Positions 26,341 to 36,980 of a stretch of 64,000 bases of DNA are shown piece by piece. The notes below the pieces were generated by a model, which was not told the origin of the DNA, made no database searches, and saw only the letters and a list, made by a program, of their open reading frames with translations. The position numbers and the translations under genes are program-made. Numbering within the stretch: position 1 is the first letter of the stretch; each line of letters begins with the position of its first letter. The DNA comes from Crotophaga sulcirostris (Eukaryota > Chordata > Aves > Cuculiformes > Crotophagidae): positions 260,466-324,465 of the forward strand of contig VYZB01000282.1 in NCBI GenBank assembly GCA_013397455.1. The letters are read 5' to 3'.

Positions 26341-26848
26341 CTATAAAGCACAGAAAAACAAAGAATACAATGGAGTTGACTTTTTTCCCCTCTCTATTTG
26401 TATCATTTGTTTTCTTTTTATGCAAAAACAAATGATGAACTTTGGATGTACTCTAGCATGTTCTTTTTCTTTTTTTTTTCTCAGAGACTCCATCATATCC
26501 CCTGCTTCCTGTGAAATGAACAGGATACTACAGATAGTCCTAACCCAATCCAACCCAATATTGCTCCTCTGGAGAGGGTCTGAGAAACAAATAGAAACAA
26601 ACCAACACAAGGTCAAAGGAAATGTAGACAAATACGTAACAGAATGGGTCATGAATCCAACTGAAGAAATTCTCCTTCTCCGGTTCTGTCTCTTGTATAC
26701 ACACACACATCTACACACTCGTTTTATTTGTGAAACAGTATCTTCTAAACATAGAATTTTGCATAGTAGAAAGGCAATTAAACAGAACAGCTTGAAGCTG
26801 CCAATCACTTCAACTACCAACAAAAGCATCTACTATCAAAGCAAATAA
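26341..26848. other. Region open on both strands, unresolved
   Basis: A 162-codon frame on the minus strand (26341-26829) overlaps a 142-codon frame on the plus strand (26420-26848). Neither contains a domain I recognise. On the plus strand a 20-bp pyrimidine run ending in CTCAG (about 26463-26484) looks like a splice acceptor, and a GTATAC lies near 26694. A single internal exon of about 200 bp is therefore conceivable. Composition is ordinary for the neighbourhood, and the likeliest reading is chance open frame in non-coding DNA. No function is proposed. Confidence 0.15.
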
Positions 26849-26921
26849 TGTAAATGTACAAAAAAAAATATACAATCTATCAAAGCAAATAATGTAAACA
26901 TGCAAGTAAAAGAATAAGCTT
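26834..26921. repeat. 44-bp tandem duplication
   Basis: TATCAAAGCAAATAATGTAA begins at 26834 and again at 26878. The first copy continues ATGTACAA and the second ACATGCAA, so the two 44-bp units differ at several bases. They form one old local duplication. Confidence 0.85.
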
Positions 26922-27122
26922 GTTTATCATCTGTCATAGGAAAGTATGCATTTTTTAGCCTTTCCTTCTCAGGATATGTCTTTTTTGTATTTCATTACAC
27001 TAATTTGTCCATGCATCTGACATGGAAGGTAAGGAACAATAACAGGAGTGAGCTTTTCTGTACACTTTTCTGTTGGGGAAGCAAGTAAGCAAGCTACTGC
27101 TCTTGTAGGTTGGATTATTTTC

Positions 27123-27145
27123 CTTTTTTTTTTTTTTTTTTTTTT
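27123..27145. repeat. Poly-T tract
   Basis: About 22 uninterrupted T. No transposon with a poly-A tail is recognisable on the complementary side. Confidence 0.9.
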
Positions 27146-27147
27146 GC

Positions 27148-27370
27148 TTCTGGTGTGCAAATAAATTGACAGTCACAGCTTATCATCGCTTAAAGATGCA
27201 TGTGCATGCTGGAGTTTACTGAAACATGATTGGCTGCTACATAAATCAATCTGATAGAGATCGGTCCCATGAAAAAAAGATAAATCATTAGCCTGTGCTT
27301 TTGGAATGTAATTCATTTTAGATAGTGATTATTGATGATTTCATTCCACCGGTACATGTACATGTCTAGA
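27148..27370. promoter_or_regulatory. Possible conserved non-coding element
   Basis: A repeat-free block with several homeodomain/PBX-type cores: ATGATTGG near 27226, AATCAATC near 27245, and ATTGATGATTT near 27330. It also has a palindromic TACATGTACATGTC segment near 27353. No reading frame is of interest. The call is an impression from composition and motif content; alignment to other amniotes would decide it. Confidence 0.25.
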
Positions 27371-27914
27371 CCATGTTTTTGTATAAAATGTTAAAACAGT
27401 GGAATGTGTTCATTTCAAGAAAGACCACGAAGAAATAATGATTAAAACCTTGTTATTACAACACTCCAGATGTAAAATATTCATATGGAAACCTTGGTTT
27501 CTCTTAAGACAAATTCATGACTTTTACAGAAATTATGATTTAGTCCTCTACCTTGCATGCAGCATTTTCTTGTGTATTGCTGTATGTTTTTTTTTCCACC
27601 ACATTCATGCAGCCACGTTCACGTGGCCTTGTTGTGGTGACACTACATTTTGCTGGTATGTGGTATGTCAGAATAAGCCATTCACTCAAATATCCTCAAA
27701 TCGTGCTGGTTAACCCAAACTAGCTTTGGGTTAACCCTTGTTACCGAGGAGGTTTTCTTGGCTTGTGCAATAATTTGATTTCATATTAGTTGCCAGCTAA
27801 ACATGTAACTGTTTGCTTTTATGTTGTGAATCATGATGATGGTAACAAAATGGACTTTGAAAGCATCTTGTACAGACACCTAATGGCTTCTCACAGCATT
27901 GTAGTAAAGGAGGT
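27371..27914. other. Non-coding sequence, no gene seen
   Basis: A 104-codon plus-strand frame (27399-27713) has no recognisable domain. No repeat was identified. Confidence 0.5.
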
Positions 27915-28050
27915 GAGCACCCTAATGCCATTTTGCAGACATGGAATATGAGTCAGAGAACACTAGTGATTTATCAAGAACTCATAGGGAGTCACTGCTA
28001 GAAGGGTATTTCTGAAACATAACCCTGATCTCCTCCTTCCTTTCAGCATG
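27915..28050 (-). mobile_element. MIR-type SINE fragment, reverse orientation
   Basis: Reads as the reverse complement of the mammalian-wide interspersed repeat (CORE-SINE) body. CCATTTTGCAGACATGGAAT corresponds to the element's ATTTTACAGATGAGGAAAC block. AGTCAGAGAACACTAGTGAT then TTATCAAG corresponds to its CTCAGAGAGGTTAAGTGACTTGCCCAAG block, followed by the decayed CTAGTAAGTGGCAGAGC region. The order and spacing are kept. MIR predates the split of mammals from birds, and old copies in birds are sometimes retained near regulatory sequence. Ends are approximate. Confidence 0.7.
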
Positions 28051-28845
28051 CTTTAAATACTCAATCACATACAAGCAGTGTGCAAAATGGAATTCAGTAC
28101 CTCAGCAAGGAAAATGATATGTTCTTAATATTTTCTATGCAACTTTTATTTCATTTCAGCTTCCTTTCTCTCTCCTGTACCTCTTTTTCAAACTCAATAA
28201 AGCACAAATTCCTTCCAGAAAGCAATCTTTTCTAAAATAAGCCAGCTTTGACATTATCTAAGCCAAAAATTAAAGCATCCTGAAAAACATCTTAAAATAT
28301 GAAAAGCATTTTATTATAGTATGTGCATGGTTAATTCAAAATCAGCCAAACAGAATCCTACCAAACTTTCCAGAAGAATTTACCTTCAGGCTGAAAACAA
28401 ACACAGAAAATTCAGGGCAGTTCTTCAAATGTTTACTCTTACTGATCTTACCTCCCTGTAGAAGGCACAGAGGGGCAAATGAAAGATAGATGAGCACTGT
28501 GCTCTCGAAGTGGAGGAGATCTCAGTCTCCTGAGAAACGTTCACACTGGAGGAACTGAACAGCACCGAGCTCGGTAAAACTCCCAAGTTCACTGTAGAAA
28601 TATTTCTGAAACTATTTCCTCCAGAGGCCATGGATTTTGAAGTTTGTACCTTATCTGTACCTGAAGATTCTAGGAAGACAGCTTCTGAGCTTGTACGCCT
28701 GTCTCTCTGTCTGTCCATTGATCTCTTTTTCTAGTAGGTTACTCTGAGAAGGTATTTTTTGCTTGTGACCTGGATGCTACTGGCAGGTTTCTCTACTGTG
28801 TTCCTGTCAAAGGCCCATAAAGTAGGTTCTGAAACCACAGCATTT
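28051..28845. other. Non-coding sequence, no gene seen
   Basis: A 97-codon serine-rich minus-strand frame (28425-28718) is present but not recognisable. No repeat was seen before the microsatellite. Confidence 0.5.
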
Positions 28846-28879
28846 TTCACTCACTCACTCACTCACTCACTCACTCACT
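28846..28879. repeat. (TCAC)n microsatellite
   Basis: About eight perfect TCAC units in tandem. It is clean enough to be polymorphic in the population. Confidence 0.95.
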
Positions 28880-31800
28880 GAAATCCTCCAGTTCTGCTGC
28901 AGATGTTTTTTCTGCCATTCTTTGCATCCCTACTTTCTGCTTATACTGCAGAGCTCGACGCCCATTGGTTTTCCATGAATGGTGAGCTGGAGGAAACAGG
29001 AAAGGAAGGGAAAGGAAAAAGGCAAGGAAAAAGGTAAGGAAATTGCATTAGAAAAACCTGCAATTTTCTGCAATTCCCAAATAACTCCAATGTTGGCTTT
29101 TTTCATTGCCCTGAGAATATTTGCGTTTGAGTAGTCACCTTCTTGAAAATCTTCCGAGACAGTCAGGTTGTTTAAATTAGCCTGATTTAAATAGGCATAA
29201 ATTCAACATCACTTAAAAAGTCTGGGTATTAGCCCAAGGACACCTTGCTTTTGTATCACTGGTTCTGTCATATTCTGACTTTCTGAAGATTACAGGATTG
29301 TTTTCTATTTTGACAGAGAGCCAACACAACATACACCTATTTCCAATGAAAAAGAAATAAATTTAGCTCCATTATAACTATGTAACAATAGGACTATTCT
29401 AAAAACTAATTGATCATACAGTGTGTCTGATTTCATTATATCTGACACTGCTGAAAAAGATTATGCACAATACTAGTAGGTTTCTAGTGTGTTTAGAGTG
29501 AAATACTTAACAATATTCTTGGAAAGTACATCTGTGCTGTTGTCTCTTGCGGGGACAGGGAAAATTGAGCTTAATTGTTCTGAGTTCTGCAATCAGAATT
29601 AAAAGTTACTCTTTGCTAGGCACTAGGTTTATGGGAGTCTTTGAATGCTACAAACTTTTTCCAAGTGATGTTTTATAGAATTGCTTTTAAAAACCCCAGA
29701 GGGTAAATAGTATTCTCAGAATAAACAGAAAAATGCTGACCTTGTCAGATTTAGCTGCTGAAAGCCAAGCTGTTTTAAGACTTGGAGGATCAAGGGTCAT
29801 GGTTATAAACAACACAGATAAAAAGAAAGAAAGGAAGGAAAAGAGAAAGAAAGCTAGAAGTAAAAAAGAACTACACAGTGAATATAAGTAATAAATATGT
29901 TGACCTTGACAAGAAGGGAATAAGATATTTATGCAAAGGCAGGGACGGGGGGAGAGACGGCAAAGAGAGGAAGAAGAGAAAGTGCACAAACTGTACTTGG
30001 GAAAAAAATATTTCTTAGAGCTTGTTTAAAGCCGGAAATGAGTCACTTTAGCTTCATACGTTTTTGGTTTTGAAAGGGGAGAAAGGTCAAAGCTTCTTTG
30101 TTTTAAATAAACTGGTCACTACTTCTGAAGTGTAACATGATAGGGTTCAAGAGTCTTAATGAAACTGGTATTTCCCTGACACCCCGGGCTGCAGCACCTC
30201 AGCAGTTGCATGGTCATGTATTGTAAGCCCAGGGAGTTTTATAAACAAAGGCACGGCAGAGCGTGACTTTGCTCATGACCTTCATACCCTGGTGCTCCTG
30301 TGGCAGCCATATGGGCAGTGTGATGGCTAAATTTGCCACCACTTGTATACTTTCAGGAATTGCAGCTGCACACATGGCCCTCCACCACCATGCTCAGAAA
30401 CACAACCCGGAGCAATTGCCCTGAGCCTTGAAGGACACCTCTTTCCAAAGTGATTCTGATTGGGTAAAATGCCACACAAAACAAAGGGCTAGAGACACTC
30501 CAAATGACGGCAGAAATTAAAACAACTATTGCAAAGAAAGGCAGCAAGAATGTTACAAAAATAAAAACCCAACCCAGAAAGAGCAACACAAGTCTGAAAT
30601 AGGCTTTTTTTTTGGTAGAAGTAGGTTTCCTGAGGCTCAGGGTTTGCTAGAAATGCCCCTCCTGGTTCTACTGAGAGTCTGTTTATACTTCCCAGCTTCT
30701 ACCTCTAACACACTCAGTTACACCCAGTTCTAACTGCAAGCCAAGAAACAGAGGGAAGGGGGTAACACAAAGAAACCAGGCAGATGATTCTCAAGGGCAA
30801 TAACTCAAGCACTGTTTGGCTGTGAAGGGTCTGATGTTAAAAGAATATCTTTAGGCTGTCTGAACACAAAAAAGGAAGAGAAGTGTCCTATATCAGATTA
30901 GAAGTCAAAACAAGAGCCCGTGAGCGGGATACGAGAGGGCAGACTCCACTGAAAATAAATAGAGCAATATCCTCTTCTCCAATTTTTCAAATTATAGTTA
31001 TTACTACTTAAACTCTTGTTTCCCTGTGCTTTTGCACAAATGTATCCATGTCTCAACTCTCACACCACCACGACTCTCTTCCTGACTTTGATTCCTATCA
31101 TGCTTCTGGCAATGTCCCTCTTGCAAGTTGAGAATTCCTCCTCATTTTGTTTGATGTTTCATGCTGCCACTTGTGCTTAATACAAGATATCAAGCTGTAT
31201 CTGTTATATATCACTTCTTTGTTTTTTTTAATCACTTTCCAATATTTACCTCTTGGATAATACCCTAAAGTCTATATAGAATAACATCCACCTAAAACTT
31301 CTTCCCTATATTGTTCCTGTAATTATTTTAATATTAGACTAAATGTTCTTTAGGAGAGTCATTTCTTCTTCTGGTGTTCATAATGGATCTGCTGTAAAAG
31401 GCCATCTGTTCCCAGAACACTAGAAACAACAATGGAAGAGCACACTCATATAATAATGTGGGGATATGTATCACTGGCAGCAAAATTGAAAGGCAATTAT
31501 GGTAATGAAAATTGTGAACTTTCAAAATGACCAGCTTCATTATTCTTCATGGCATCAACACCCAGACTGGGACAATTACTCGGTTTACAACAAAACTAAA
31601 TAAAAGGTGACTGATTTGTTGGACATTAGCTGTTTCAGAGCTAGCCTCATGCTTGCTGTTAGAAGTAGCACTTGAAATGGCAAATTATGCAGAAGCACCC
31701 TGAGTGTCTGGATTTGCTGCTTTCGCCTTGCTCCGATGTTCAGCTCTTTGTTGTACCCACTCCTTTCTTTCTGGCCTAGAATCAATTCGCCACTCATTCA

Positions 31801-32032
31801 AAACTGGCTGACAATCAGAGGTAACCAATTCCTTTCGTGTTTACTTGTTTGACTTTCCCTCCTTACCTTTCTATCTACTCAGTTACAGTAACTTGCGCCT
31901 GAAAGAATTCAACCTCCCTATGACCGCCATGGTGCCGATGCATCTGCATCTCTGGAGATGTACTGACCATGCAAATGTTATAAAGTGAAACAAGGTTCTC
32001 TCTCAGAGCAGAATGATGGTACTCACAGCCAT
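28880..32032. other. Non-coding sequence, no gene seen
   Basis: Mostly unique-looking. It includes a purine-rich patch at about 28990-29040 and an AAAG/GGAA-rich run at 29819-29853. The latter gives an artefactual Leu/Phe/Ser-rich minus-strand frame at 29687-29989. No interspersed repeat or exon was recognised. Confidence 0.5.
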
Positions 32033-32368
32033 TGTGGCCTTTTGGTACTTAAAGGGGGCTTGTAAGAAAGATTGGGAAAAACTTTTTAGGGGTCTGTAGC
32101 AATAGGACAAGGGGGAATGGTTTTAAACTGAAAGAGGAGAGGTTTAGATTACATATTAGGAAGAAATTTTTGCAGTGAGGGTAGTGAAACACTGACACAG
32201 GTTGCCCAGAGAGGTGGGAGATGCCCCATCCTTGGAAACATTTGAGGTCAGATTGGATGGAGCTCTGAGCAACTAATCGAGATGAAGGTGTCCCTGCTCA
32301 CTGCAAGGTGGTTGGACTAAATGACCTTCATGGTCCATTCCAACCCAAACCATTCTATGATTCTATGA
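32033..32368 (+). mobile_element. CR1 retrotransposon 3' end (long-UTR subfamily)
   Basis: A typical CR1 3' segment. TTTGGTACTTAAAGGGGGCT leads in, followed by GCAATAGGACAAGGGGGAAT, GGTTGCCCAGAGAGGTGGGA, a GTGTCCCTGCTCACTGCAAG block, GGTCCATTCCAACCCAAACC and a terminal ATTCTATGATTCTATGA. The ORF2 tail is frameshifted. The wording separates this copy from those at 3199 and 33909, so it is a different subfamily. Preservation of the tail is good. Confidence 0.95.
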
Positions 32369-33027
32369 ACTCTACCAATACAAATTACGCCTACAGTTTT
32401 GCAAAAGCCAGGATTAAAAGCACCCAAACCCATAATAATTTCAACCTGTTTCTTGAGTATGAGGCGGAAAACTCAAACTTCTCCAGCAGTTGGCTGCTAA
32501 GCCCAGGTTTCTAACACACTGAAGAGATTCTTGATCAGAAACCACACATCAGTGAATACTACGCTGTGTTGATGGTACAAGGGTAAGTATTGGTCTTCAT
32601 TCTGCTCAATGAATCAGGCTGAATTGAGCTTTCTTATCTTGAAACACTTTATGATTTTCTTCAAATAAATTGATGTTGACAAAACATCACAATGTCATGT
32701 TATCTTGCTTATCCCCTTGTTGGAAAAAAATTGAACAAAATGAGAAAATATTCGGACCTATGTCATGCTTTTCCGGACATTGAAAGTGGATGAGAATTAA
32801 TCTGCAGTTCTCTTCTTTTTTTTTTTTTTTTTTGTCCCCTCCATGTGCAGACAATGTGAAATACCAGCTTACTTTCAGCTACTTTCCCCCTCAATTCTAA
32901 AAACAATGCACCACTTAAAGGTTCAGAAAAACTTCAGATATGTCAGGGATATCTCTGAATTTCTAAAGCTTTTGAAAGTTTCTTTCTTATTGAAAAGACA
33001 TCAGATTAAGACTTAAATTGAAGAAGG
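32369..33027. other. Non-coding sequence, no gene seen
   Basis: AT-rich unique-looking DNA with a T run at about 32812-32833. No coding signal. Confidence 0.55.
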
Positions 33028-33275
33028 ATGTTCCTGTGAGTTAAAGCATTGGACTGGGACTCAGAGACTCACATTTCAAGCCTTGGTTCTGCTATTGACT
33101 TATTTTGTGATTTTGGTTGTGATCCAGCAATGCACTTAAATTGGTGTTTAATTTAAAACCCTGGAGTAGTCCCATGAAAGTTAAGCACAGACCTAAGTCT
33201 TTGCTGAATGGGAGATTTAGTCTGTCTGAGTTCATTTCTCTAGCTGTAAAACGGGGATAATACTTAGATTCTGAC
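33028..33275 (+). mobile_element. MIR-type SINE interrupted by a nested insertion
   Basis: The left part (about 33028-33117) holds the tRNA-like head and the start of the core: GGACTGGGACTCAGAGACTC, then TTCAAGCCTTGGTTCTGC, TATTGAC and TTGTGATTTTGG. These follow the MIR order of tRNA B-box region, GCTCTGCCACTTA and TGTGACCTTGG. The right part (about 33219-33275) resumes with GTCTGAGTTCATTTCTCTAG and CTGTAAAACGGGGATAATAC, the MIR block CTGAGCCTCAGTTTCCTCATCTGTAAAATGGGGATAAT. Between them lies about 100 bp of unrelated palindromic repeat, listed separately. About 15 bp of MIR core is missing at the junction. Confidence 0.75.
33119..33214. mobile_element. Palindromic MITE-like element nested in MIR
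   Basis: Starts GTGATCCAGCAATGCACTTA, passes GGAGTAGTCCCATGAAAGTT, and ends TAAGCACAGACCTAAGTC then TTTGCTGAATGGG. This is the layout of the sauropsid palindromic repeat whose arms read GATCCTGCAAAGCACTTAAG and TTAAGTGCTTTGCTGGATC around an AGTAGTCCCATTGAAGTCAATGGGACTACT centre. The centre is partly deleted here. It has no coding capacity. I do not know the formal family name. Confidence 0.6.
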
Positions 33276-33908
33276 ATAGTTTATTTTTATAGAAAACCTT
33301 CTGGTGCAAAAACCTGTACCTTCCGATCTGTGCAACGCTGAGAGTGACTGATGTCAGCTGGAGCCTGTAAAAATTACTACACTGCGAAGCATCAAGAGTC
33401 AATGAATTAACTACCTCTCATCCTCTGGAAGTAATATGCACTATGGAAACGAGAAGGGAATAATAAGGGAAGGATGGGGCATTTACCAGCTTCTCCTTGC
33501 TGGCATCCTTGTGGTGTGCGTGCTCTTCTCTGCCTGGCTGCTATCCCACCGTTTCTAGCTGGTGGCTGGCAGAGGAGCCAGTGGAACTGCTGCAGCACGA
33601 GGCAGCTGGCAGACTGGTGTACCTGCTCCAAAGCTTTGTCCTGCAGCTTGGGAAGGAAATCAAAGGGATCTGCAATCTTTTGTCTTATTTGTTAATATTT
33701 TAAAATTTCTTTCTATAAATCTCTTTTCCTCTTTACATACGGGGCCTCCCAGTGCCTTATTTATTGTTTGTGCATGCTTCAGACAATGGGTTGTGAAGTT
33801 GCTACACTTTCCCAAACATGGTTAGAGACACTGTTTCTCACACGCGGTGAGAAAAAGTACTCACAAGTAAGAAGGACAATCAATTTTCATAGTACAAGGG
33901 TATGTACT
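33276..33908. other. Non-coding sequence, locally GC-richer
   Basis: A GC-richer island (about 33470-33660) is open on both strands for 60-87 codons, with Trp/Cys/Leu-rich translations and no recognisable domain. I do not support a gene here. Confidence 0.45.
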
Positions 33909-34034
33909 AGTTGGATTGGATGAGGCACTCAGTGCCATGGTTTAGAAGATGAGTTGGTGTTGGTGTTGGGTTCTAGGTTGGACTCGATGATCTCAGAGGT
34001 CCTTTCCAACCTTGTAATACTGTGATACTGTGAC
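33909..34034 (+). mobile_element. CR1 retrotransposon extreme 3' end, ATACTGTG type
   Basis: Only the 3' UTR is kept: GATGAGGCACTCAGTGCCAT, GGTTGGTGTTGGTGTTGGG (as GAGTTGGTGTTGGTGTTGGG), GGTTGGACTCGATGATCTCA, GAGGTCCTTTCCAACCTTG, and a tail of two octamers reading ATACTGTG. It shares this wording with the reverse copy at 55734-55975, so both belong to one subfamily. Confidence 0.93.
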
Positions 34035-34329
34035 ATGTAAGCAATACAAATCATCAGTATTTTACTTTAAGGCTTAATTGAATCCTTAAAGAACCTTTGA
34101 AAATGTTCCTTCTTACACACACGACAGACTGCACGTTACGTTTCGTGAAGGGCGTCGTAAATAAAGGTATTTATCTTTTCTCCTCAAAATCCTTGTGAAA
34201 AATCACAGAGAGAAATCAACTTTGCGCCTGCCTGTGAGACAACCTACCTGAAATTTCTCAGACAGGCCCGAGGTCTCTAAGAGCCACAACCTCTCCCTTA
34301 TCCCCCTCATTCATCAAAAAGCCCGTGAT
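34035..34329. other. Non-coding sequence, nothing identified
   Basis: Short unique stretch between the CR1 tail and the candidate conserved block. I see nothing specific. Confidence 0.5.
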
Positions 34330-35235
34330 CCAGCTTCTGCGTTGGCATGACAAGCAGGAGATTGGCAATTGTCTTGGAAATGTAAAATAAACACTTTTTC
34401 TACATATGTTAATGCCATTGTTTATTGACTACTTACTCAGCTTGGATGTAATTGGGGTCATTAGGGAAACATAAGCAGCTCAGTGCCTGTCAATACCTGA
34501 CCTTTAAAATATTCAGTACACTCAGTGTTACATGATGTTTAACAAGCTGGCCTTTTCATGTGAATGCAGCTGTTGTTGCCATGCAAGCAGGAATGAAGGT
34601 GTTGTTCCTCGCAAACTTTTTTTTTTTTTTCCCATGTCTTTTCCCTCATCTGTAAAGTCGAAGTAACTCGGGGCAAAATAAATCTCAACAGTAAAAATTC
34701 AGTTTGGATGTACAATCGTTAGAAAAAGTAAAAAACAGTTTCATGCAAAAGGGAGCAGGGGGGTGGCGGAAAGCAATTCCAAAGCAGCAAAGTGAAAAAG
34801 GGCCAGGATGTTAAACTCAATTTAACTGACATGCATTATGACATTTGGCAAATGTAAATCAAGCCACCTTCAGGATGTCACAAGCAGAATTTTCAACAGT
34901 GGTTCTGATGACTGAGGGGCTGTTGAAGAATCTCTCATCAGCAGACCATAAAGACTGCAGTGCAAGCTATCACTAACGTGCAGATGTTATCAGGATGTGA
35001 CTTCAGCACAGCTATGCATCCCGATGGAGAGACAAAACTGCAGATGTTTAACGCATTATCGTGGAAACTAACTGCAAACTATTCTATTTTAATTATTTAA
35101 ATTTTACACAAAAGAGATATTCTATGTCTATTGCCGGAGTGCAAGTTAACAGTTCCTGTAAATAAAAGCAAACAACTTTTTCACCGAGCTAATTAAAGCT
35201 GTTAATATTTGTGAGCGGGCTGATAGATAAATGTT
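34330..35235. promoter_or_regulatory. Candidate conserved non-coding element cluster
   Basis: About 900 bp free of recognisable CR1 or palindromic repeats, with balanced composition. It contains several TAAT/ATTA homeodomain-like cores, a TTTAATTATTTAAATTT stretch near 35085, and CTAATTAAAGC near 35189. There is no open frame of interest and no splice-bounded exon. This mixture is what developmental enhancers in gene deserts usually look like. A T run at 34618-34631 and a short MIR-like CTCATCTGTAAAG at about 34647 break it up. The call is inference without alignment. Confidence 0.3.
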
Positions 35236-35255
35236 TCCATTTCAAATTACTCTTT

Positions 35256-35280
35256 GAAACAAACAAACAAACAAACAAAA
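35256..35280. repeat. (AAAC)n microsatellite
   Basis: About six AAAC units in tandem, ending in an A run. Confidence 0.92.
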
Positions 35281-35828
35281 AGCAAAACCCAGACATCCTG
35301 CGTTCAAAGAATGAAATAAACAATGTTATTCTGTTTATTTACAGAGAAGTAACAGAGAACCAGAATATGTTCAGACAATGGAGGCATATTTTTACAATGT
35401 AGATCAGGAAGAAAAACAAAATAAAGAGACAAAGTGACAAAATTAGTTTAGAAAATGAAGTTAATTCCGGTAACTTTAAATCAGCATTTGTTATGAATAA
35501 AAAAAAAACCAAAACCAAGCACGTTGTACAAACTTCAGCATTTGTGAATGATTTTTTTCTGCTAAGCATGATTTCTCCGGATGGCTCTTTCCACAGTTTT
35601 CACCAGCCTCAGAAACTTTTGTGTCTAGGGAAGCAAGGAAAATTGTTACGAAGGATTGCTAGCACAAGGCAAAATTATGAGACCACAAGTTACCTATAGG
35701 AAAGAAGAATTCCCCCTTCCCGCCCCGACTTTTCACTTCCAGAGGATGTACTTGCCACATTTTAAGAAGCTGGACGTCAAAGGCTTTAGTAGCATTCCTG
35801 TATGTGAGGATCACTTCTTTAATGAGTT

Positions 35829-35888
35829 AAACAAACAAATAAAATAAAATATTAAAATAAAACAAACAAAATAAAAAAAAAACAAACC
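35829..35888. repeat. A-rich AAAC/AAAAT simple repeat
   Basis: Mixed AAACA, AAATA and AAAATA units and a final A run over about 60 bp. No retrotransposon body is recognisable upstream. Confidence 0.85.
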
Positions 35889-36419
35889 AGAACCGTAAAA
35901 TGAAACAAAATACCTTTGGTGTAATTCCCTGGCCAAACGGTACCATTGCCTTCAATATTCAATCAATTGTTTTGTTCTGCTCTGAGTGTGAGGGCTGTGG
36001 TTGAAATAGGTCAGTTTACTAGTGCCCTCTTCTGCTTTACACTGGTCTCTGCTGCCCTCTCCTAACCTCTGCTCTCCCTCCAGCAGTTTCTGTTCTTTCA
36101 CTCACTGATCCAGCAGGACCTTGGCCCCCTCAGGTCCCTCATGTCAAACAAGCAGGCATCTACTTCATTACACGGCCTGAAGGTGACTGCACAGGGAGAG
36201 GGAGAGCGAGAGAGAAAGAAAGTCCTTGGAAAAAGCAGGATGGCATCCCTGAGCAAAAATACATCAATCACACCAGTCCAGCTATCTCAATTAACCCTTA
36301 GTTAAGCTGGGACCTCCTGGAGAAACTGAAAAGAGTTTGAGGGAATAAGAGATGCTATCTGCCACAAGGATTACAGCCCTACATACGGATCAAAGACAAT
36401 TCCACATTTTACCCTAGTG
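35889..36419. other. Non-coding sequence, nothing identified
   Basis: Includes a CT-rich patch near 36030-36090 and a GAGAGA patch near 36195-36220. No coding or repeat family assignment. Confidence 0.5.
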
Positions 36420-36980
36420 ATTAGCTGTAATTAAATAAAGTAAGTCTGTTTAAACTTCATTAGCAACAAGACGTTTGCTACAGCAGAGTGGGCACAAATC
36501 ATCCATTCTTAATTAAAAGATAATCCACAGGATGACCATAATCTTCTCCTAAAAATACACCATTTCCCCCTGAAAGATTTCTTCATCAAATAAGGATAAA
36601 TAACAGTTTCTCTGTGTTTAAGTTATGAAGGAATGGGTGCTCCTTCCCGTTTGCTTGAGTGAGTGCTGGATGTGCCTGATAACATCACTTTGGCATGCTA
36701 TTATCTAAAATGGTAGAATACCTCACTTCAGCAAAGTCTGACATAAATCTTTGAAAACAAAGACATTGCATATGTATGAGCTGAAATAGATATGACAGTG
36801 TTGGCACATTAATATTCCTGTCACTGGGGGGTTTCAAACTTTTAAGGAGACGATATCAATGAATTCAGGCTGTAGCTGGTGGAAGAGGGCAATGTACTGT
36901 AGGACAATTATTAATTAGGTACAGCCAAACATATCGAAAAAACATATAATTATGTCCGAAGAAAATCACAGTGCAGACTT
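36420..36980. promoter_or_regulatory. Candidate conserved non-coding element
   Basis: About 560 bp with no recognisable repeat. Homeodomain-type cores are frequent: CTGTAATTAAATAAAG near 36426, TTCTTAATTAAAAGATAATC near 36507, and TTATTAATTAGGTAC near 36908. No open frame is plausible. It resembles vertebrate enhancer sequence, but this is an impression from motif density and lack of repeats, to be tested by alignment. Confidence 0.3.

Noticed and set aside
28846..28879. Short regular repeats as a CRISPR array
   Set aside because: It is a 4-bp microsatellite without spacers, in a vertebrate-type genome.
29687..29989. 100-codon minus-strand hydrophobic frame
   Set aside because: It arises from a purine-rich simple repeat (AAAG/GGAA) on the plus strand.
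33028..33117. Possible tRNA gene
   Set aside because: The tRNA-like head belongs to a SINE. No cloverleaf with paired acceptor arms could be drawn.
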